In this document: positions 61,380 to 64,000 of the stretch, piece after piece
Numbering within the stretch: position 1 is the first letter of the stretch
Layout: the number at the start of each line of letters is the position of its first letter
Assembly: GCF_035994185.1 (NCBI RefSeq)
Contig: NZ_CP108538.1
Span: forward strand, 5,495,501 to 5,559,500
Length of the DNA stretch: 64,000 bases
Reading direction: 5' to 3'
DNA from: Streptomyces sp. NBC_01217
GTDB lineage: Bacteria > Actinomycetota > Actinomycetes > Streptomycetales > Streptomycetaceae
The notes under the pieces: generated by a model
Told to the model about the DNA's origin: nothing
The model's input: only the letters and a program-made list of their open reading frames with translations
The model's database searches: none
Program-made: the position numbers and the translations under genes

Positions 61380-62570
61380 ATGGAACGCCGCACCACACAG
61401 CCCCGTGCCGGCTGGCAGCGGACGGTGGAGGAGCAGGGAGTCGTCTATCCGCTGACCCGTTACCCCGACGGGTCGCTGCGCCCCTACTGGGACGAGAGCG
61501 CGTACTACGTCTTCTCGCTGCCCGAGGTCGAGGCGCTGGAGGACGTCGTCGAGGAACTGCACACGATGTGCCTGGCCGCCGCCGCGCACATCGTCGAGCA
61601 GGACCGCTTCGCCGACCTCGGCATCACCGACCGCCGACTGGCCGCCCTGATCGCCGAGTCCTGGCGCCGGCGCGGCGAACTGCCCTCCCTGTACGGCCGG
61701 TTCGACCTCTGCTACGACGGGACCGGTCCGGCGAAGATGCTGGAGTACAACGCCGACACCCCCACCTCACTCGTGGAGGCCGCCAGCGCCCAGTGGTTCT
61801 GGATGGAGGACCGCTTCCCGGGCGCCGACCAGTGGAACTCCCTCCATGAACGCCTCGTCGCCGCATGGAAGCGGCAGGCCGCACTGCTGCCGCCGGGACC
61901 GCTGCACTTCGCCCACTCCGAGGGGGACGAGATCGGCGAGGACCTGATGACGGTCGCCTATCTGCGGGAGACCGCCGAACAGGCCGGCATCGACACCGAG
62001 GCGCTCTCCGTCGAACAGATCGGCTGGGACCGGCTGACCGGGCGGTTCGTCGACGAACGGCTCCGCTTCATCCGCAGCTGCTTCAAGCTGTACCCGTGGG
62101 AGTGGCTGGCGACCGACCGCTTCGGGCCACATGTACTGGACACCCTAGACAACGGCGGCGGCACCGGCACCACCTGCTGGATCGAGCCCGCCTGGAAGAT
62201 GCTCCTCTCCAACAAGGCGCTGCTGGCGATCCTCTGGGAGCTCTGTCCGGGGCACCCGAATCTGCTCCCTTCCTACCTCGACGGTCCGCGCGAACTGGCC
62301 GGGGAGGGGAACGGCAGCGGCTATGTCGCCAAGCCGCTGCTCGGCCGTGAAGGGGCCGGGGTCACGATCCATGAGCCGGGAGGCCCGGCGGTGCTGCGGG
62401 ACGAGCCGTGCTGCTACCAGGAACTGGCGCCGCTGCCGGACTTCGACGGCAACCGGGTGGTGCTGGGGGCGTGGGTCGTGGAGGACGAGGCGGCCGGGCT
62501 CGGCATCCGGGAGTCGGCGGGGCCGGTCACGGACGAGTACGCCCGCTTCCTGCCCCACGTCATCCTCTAG
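61380..62570 (+). CDS. Glutathionylspermidine synthase family ATP-grasp protein (YgiC-like)
   Basis: 396 residues, ATG 61380, tightly coupled to the preceding lipoprotein gene. N-terminal RYPDGSLRPYWDESAYYVFSL, the YDGTGPAKMLEYNADTPTSLVEA segment (LEYNADTPT is a family signature) and the ATP-grasp part with AKPLLGREGAGVTIHEPGG. It is closest to the YgiC/YjfC group, which has the synthetase half of GspS but not its amidase. Real substrates of this group are not known; a peptide-amine ligation at the membrane lipoprotein is conceivable. Cytoplasmic. Confidence 0.85.
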   Translation: MERRTTQPRAGWQRTVEEQGVVYPLTRYPDGSLRPYWDESAYYVFSLPEVEALEDVVEELHTMCLAAAAHIVEQDRFADLGITDRRLAALIAESWRRRGELPSLYGRFDLCYDGTGPAKMLEYNADTPTSLVEAASAQWFWMEDRFPGADQWNSLHERLVAAWKRQAALLPPGPLHFAHSEGDEIGEDLMTVAYLRETAEQAGIDTEALSVEQIGWDRLTGRFVDERLRFIRSCFKLYPWEWLATDRFGPHVLDTLDNGGGTGTTCWIEPAWKMLLSNKALLAILWELCPGHPNLLPSYLDGPRELAGEGNGSGYVAKPLLGREGAGVTIHEPGGPAVLRDEPCCYQELAPLPDFDGNRVVLGAWVVEDEAAGLGIRESAGPVTDEYARFLPHVIL

Positions 62571-62599
62571 GGCCTTTCCGGCACCTGTCGCGGCGGGAC

Positions 62600-63805
62600 T
62601 CAGTCGCGCAGAACGCCCCGGAGCTGCTCCAGCCCCCAGTCCAGGTCCTCCTTGCTGATCACCAGCGGCGGGGCGATCCGGATCGTCGAGCCATGGGTGT
62701 CCTTGACCAGCACCCCGCGGTCCATCAGCTTCTCGGAGATCTCCCGTCCGGTGCCGTGGCTCGGGGCGATGTCGACTCCCGCCCACAGCCCCCGGCCCCG
62801 TACCGCCTCCACCGCGCCCCCGCCCACCAGCAGCCCCAGCTCCTGGTGCAGGTGCTCGCCCAGCTCGGTGGCCCGCTGCTGGAACTCGCCGGACCGGAGC
62901 ATCGCGATGACCTCCAGCGCCACCGCGCAGGCCAGGGGATTCCCGCCGAACGTCGAACCGTGCTCGCCGGGCCGGTAGACCCCGAGCACGTCCTTCGACG
63001 AGACCACCGCCGACACCGGCACCACGCCACCGCCCAGCGCCTTGCCGAGCACATACATGTCCGGCACGACACCCTCGTGCTCACACGCGAAGGTCTTCCC
63101 GGTCCGGCCCAGGCCCGACTGGATCTCGTCCGCGATGAACAGCACATTCCGCTCACGGGTGAGCTCACGCACCCCGGGGAGATAGCCCGGCGGCGGCACC
63201 AGCACCCCGGCCTCGCCCTGGATCGGCTCCAGCAGCACCGCCACGGTGTTCTCGGTCATCGCCTCCGCGAGCGCGGTCAGATCCCCGTACGGCACGATCT
63301 CGAACCCCGGCGTGTACGGACCGAAGTCCTCCCGCGCCTCCGGGTCCGTGGAGAAGCTGATGATCGTCGTCGTCCGGCCGTGGAAGTTGTTCGCGGCGAC
63401 GATGATCTTCGCCATGCCGTCCGGGACGCCCTTCACCCGGTAGCCCCACTTGCGGGCGGTCTTCACCGCGGTCTCCACGGCCTCGGCGCCGGTGTTCATC
63501 GGCAGCACCGTCTCCATGCCGCACAACTCGGCGAGCTGCGTACAGAAATCGGCGAACCGGTCGTGGTAGAAGGCGCGCGAGGTGAGGGTCACCCGTTCCA
63601 GCTGTGCCTTGGCCGCGTCGAGCAGGCGCCGGTTGCCATGGCCGAAATTGAGCGCCGAGTACCCGGCGAGCATGTCGAGGTAGCGACGGCCCTCGACATC
63701 CGTCATCCAGGCCCCGTCCGCCGAAGCGACGACGACGGGCAGCGGATGGTAGTTGTGCGCGCTGTGCGCCTCGGCGGAGGCGATGGCGGTTTCCGTGGTC
63801 GACAC
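62600..63805 (-). CDS. rocD: Ornithine aminotransferase
   Basis: 401 residues, GTG 63805 with GGAGAT upstream. Class III aminotransferase with PLP: NTGAEAVETAVKTARKWGY, FHGRTTTIISFS, LFIADEIQSGLGRTGK (Asp that binds the pyridine nitrogen) and the PLP lysine in VLGKALGGGVVPVSA. It converts ornithine and 2-oxoglutarate to glutamate semialdehyde and glutamate in arginine breakdown. NNFHGRTT and ornithine-type spacing favour RocD over ArgD. A likely divergent regulator gene starts at 63995. Confidence 0.92.
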   Translation of the reverse strand: MSTTETAIASAEAHSAHNYHPLPVVVASADGAWMTDVEGRRYLDMLAGYSALNFGHGNRRLLDAAKAQLERVTLTSRAFYHDRFADFCTQLAELCGMETVLPMNTGAEAVETAVKTARKWGYRVKGVPDGMAKIIVAANNFHGRTTTIISFSTDPEAREDFGPYTPGFEIVPYGDLTALAEAMTENTVAVLLEPIQGEAGVLVPPPGYLPGVRELTRERNVLFIADEIQSGLGRTGKTFACEHEGVVPDMYVLGKALGGGVVPVSAVVSSKDVLGVYRPGEHGSTFGGNPLACAVALEVIAMLRSGEFQQRATELGEHLHQELGLLVGGGAVEAVRGRGLWAGVDIAPSHGTGREISEKLMDRGVLVKDTHGSTIRIAPPLVISKEDLDWGLEQLRGVLRD

Positions 63806-63981
63806 GGGATCTCCGTTCGTCGTGCGGCGTGGGCTGGGGTGGTGCCCACTTTGTATCGTCGGTCGGAACCCTGTCGAGGAAACCTTCAATTCACGGCGCG
63901 CCCGCGTGCGCCCGTCCGCGCCCCTCCGCCCGCGCCCGCACCCCTTCCGTACCGGCTGCCGGAGTTCCGTTCCGCACCTGA

Positions 63982-64000
63982 GACAATGGGTTCCATGGCC
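63982..64000 (+). other. Start of next gene, cut by window end
   Basis: GACAAT (63982-63987) sits 7 bases before ATG 63995, the same leaderless-promoter geometry as elsewhere in this window. Only two codons are visible (Met-Ala). A regulator divergent from rocD, for example an Lrp/AsnC type, is a common arrangement, but nothing in the visible bases proves it. Confidence 0.35.

Overview
The window is a stretch of high-GC actinobacterial chromosome, almost certainly from Streptomyces or a very close relative. The reasons are the strong third-position GC bias, the frequent GTG starts (and two likely TTG starts), promoters that lie directly against the start codon (leaderless transcripts), and a gene order I recognise from memory of Streptomyces core chromosomes: kinase cluster, guaA, pcrA, icmB, sucCD, purNH, folD, mdh. 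I see no prophage, insertion sequence, CRISPR array, tRNA or rRNA gene.

Layout. 1-6.5 kb: three membrane Ser/Thr kinase genes in a row; the first is cut by the window edge and the middle one has lost every catalytic signature. 6.7-10.2 kb: a succinate-semialdehyde dehydrogenase followed by a GMC flavin oxidoreductase. 10.3-13.3 kb: two divergent cell-wall proteins with LAxTG sortase signals. 13.6-15.9 kb: chorismate mutase, with a likely aromatic leader-peptide attenuator, divergent from guaA. 16-22.5 kb: a class II aldolase, membrane proteins, and an envelope-stress module (PspC/LiaF-like protein opposite a PspC-type histidine kinase and a response regulator). 22.6-32 kb: cell-wall hydrolases (two NlpC/P60 paralogues, one behind a c-di-AMP riboswitch, and an M23 peptidase), pcrA helicase and a lipase. 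32.5 kb: icmB.

33-41.5 kb is the most system-like part. It holds a two-way cluster encoding a HEAT-like DUF5691-type protein, a SWIM zinc-finger protein, a MoxR AAA+ ATPase, a large DUF5682-type protein and a von Willebrand factor A protein, with a small lipoprotein gene between the two arms. The three rightward genes overlap by four bases at each junction. Two secreted-protein genes follow, the second frameshifted.

44-57 kb is core metabolism: sucC-sucD (TCA cycle), purN-purH (purines), folD (one-carbon units) and mdh. Interspersed are a sigma-like protein with a membrane anchor, DUF6350- and DUF3017-type membrane proteins, an RDD protein and an HTH protein with a membrane tail. 57-64 kb looks more variable: a PEP mutase/isocitrate lyase-family enzyme, an AhpD-like protein, a MocR regulator, an EamA transporter, a lipoprotein plus glutathionylspermidine-synthase-like pair, and ornithine aminotransferase (rocD).

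The observations I rate highest are the Phe/Tyr leader-peptide attenuator of chorismate mutase, the five-gene MoxR-vWA system, the pseudokinase with a roughly 300-residue insertion in its activation segment, and short tandem repeats that start at or contain the stop codons of three genes, one of them carrying TGA, TAA and TAG units in series.
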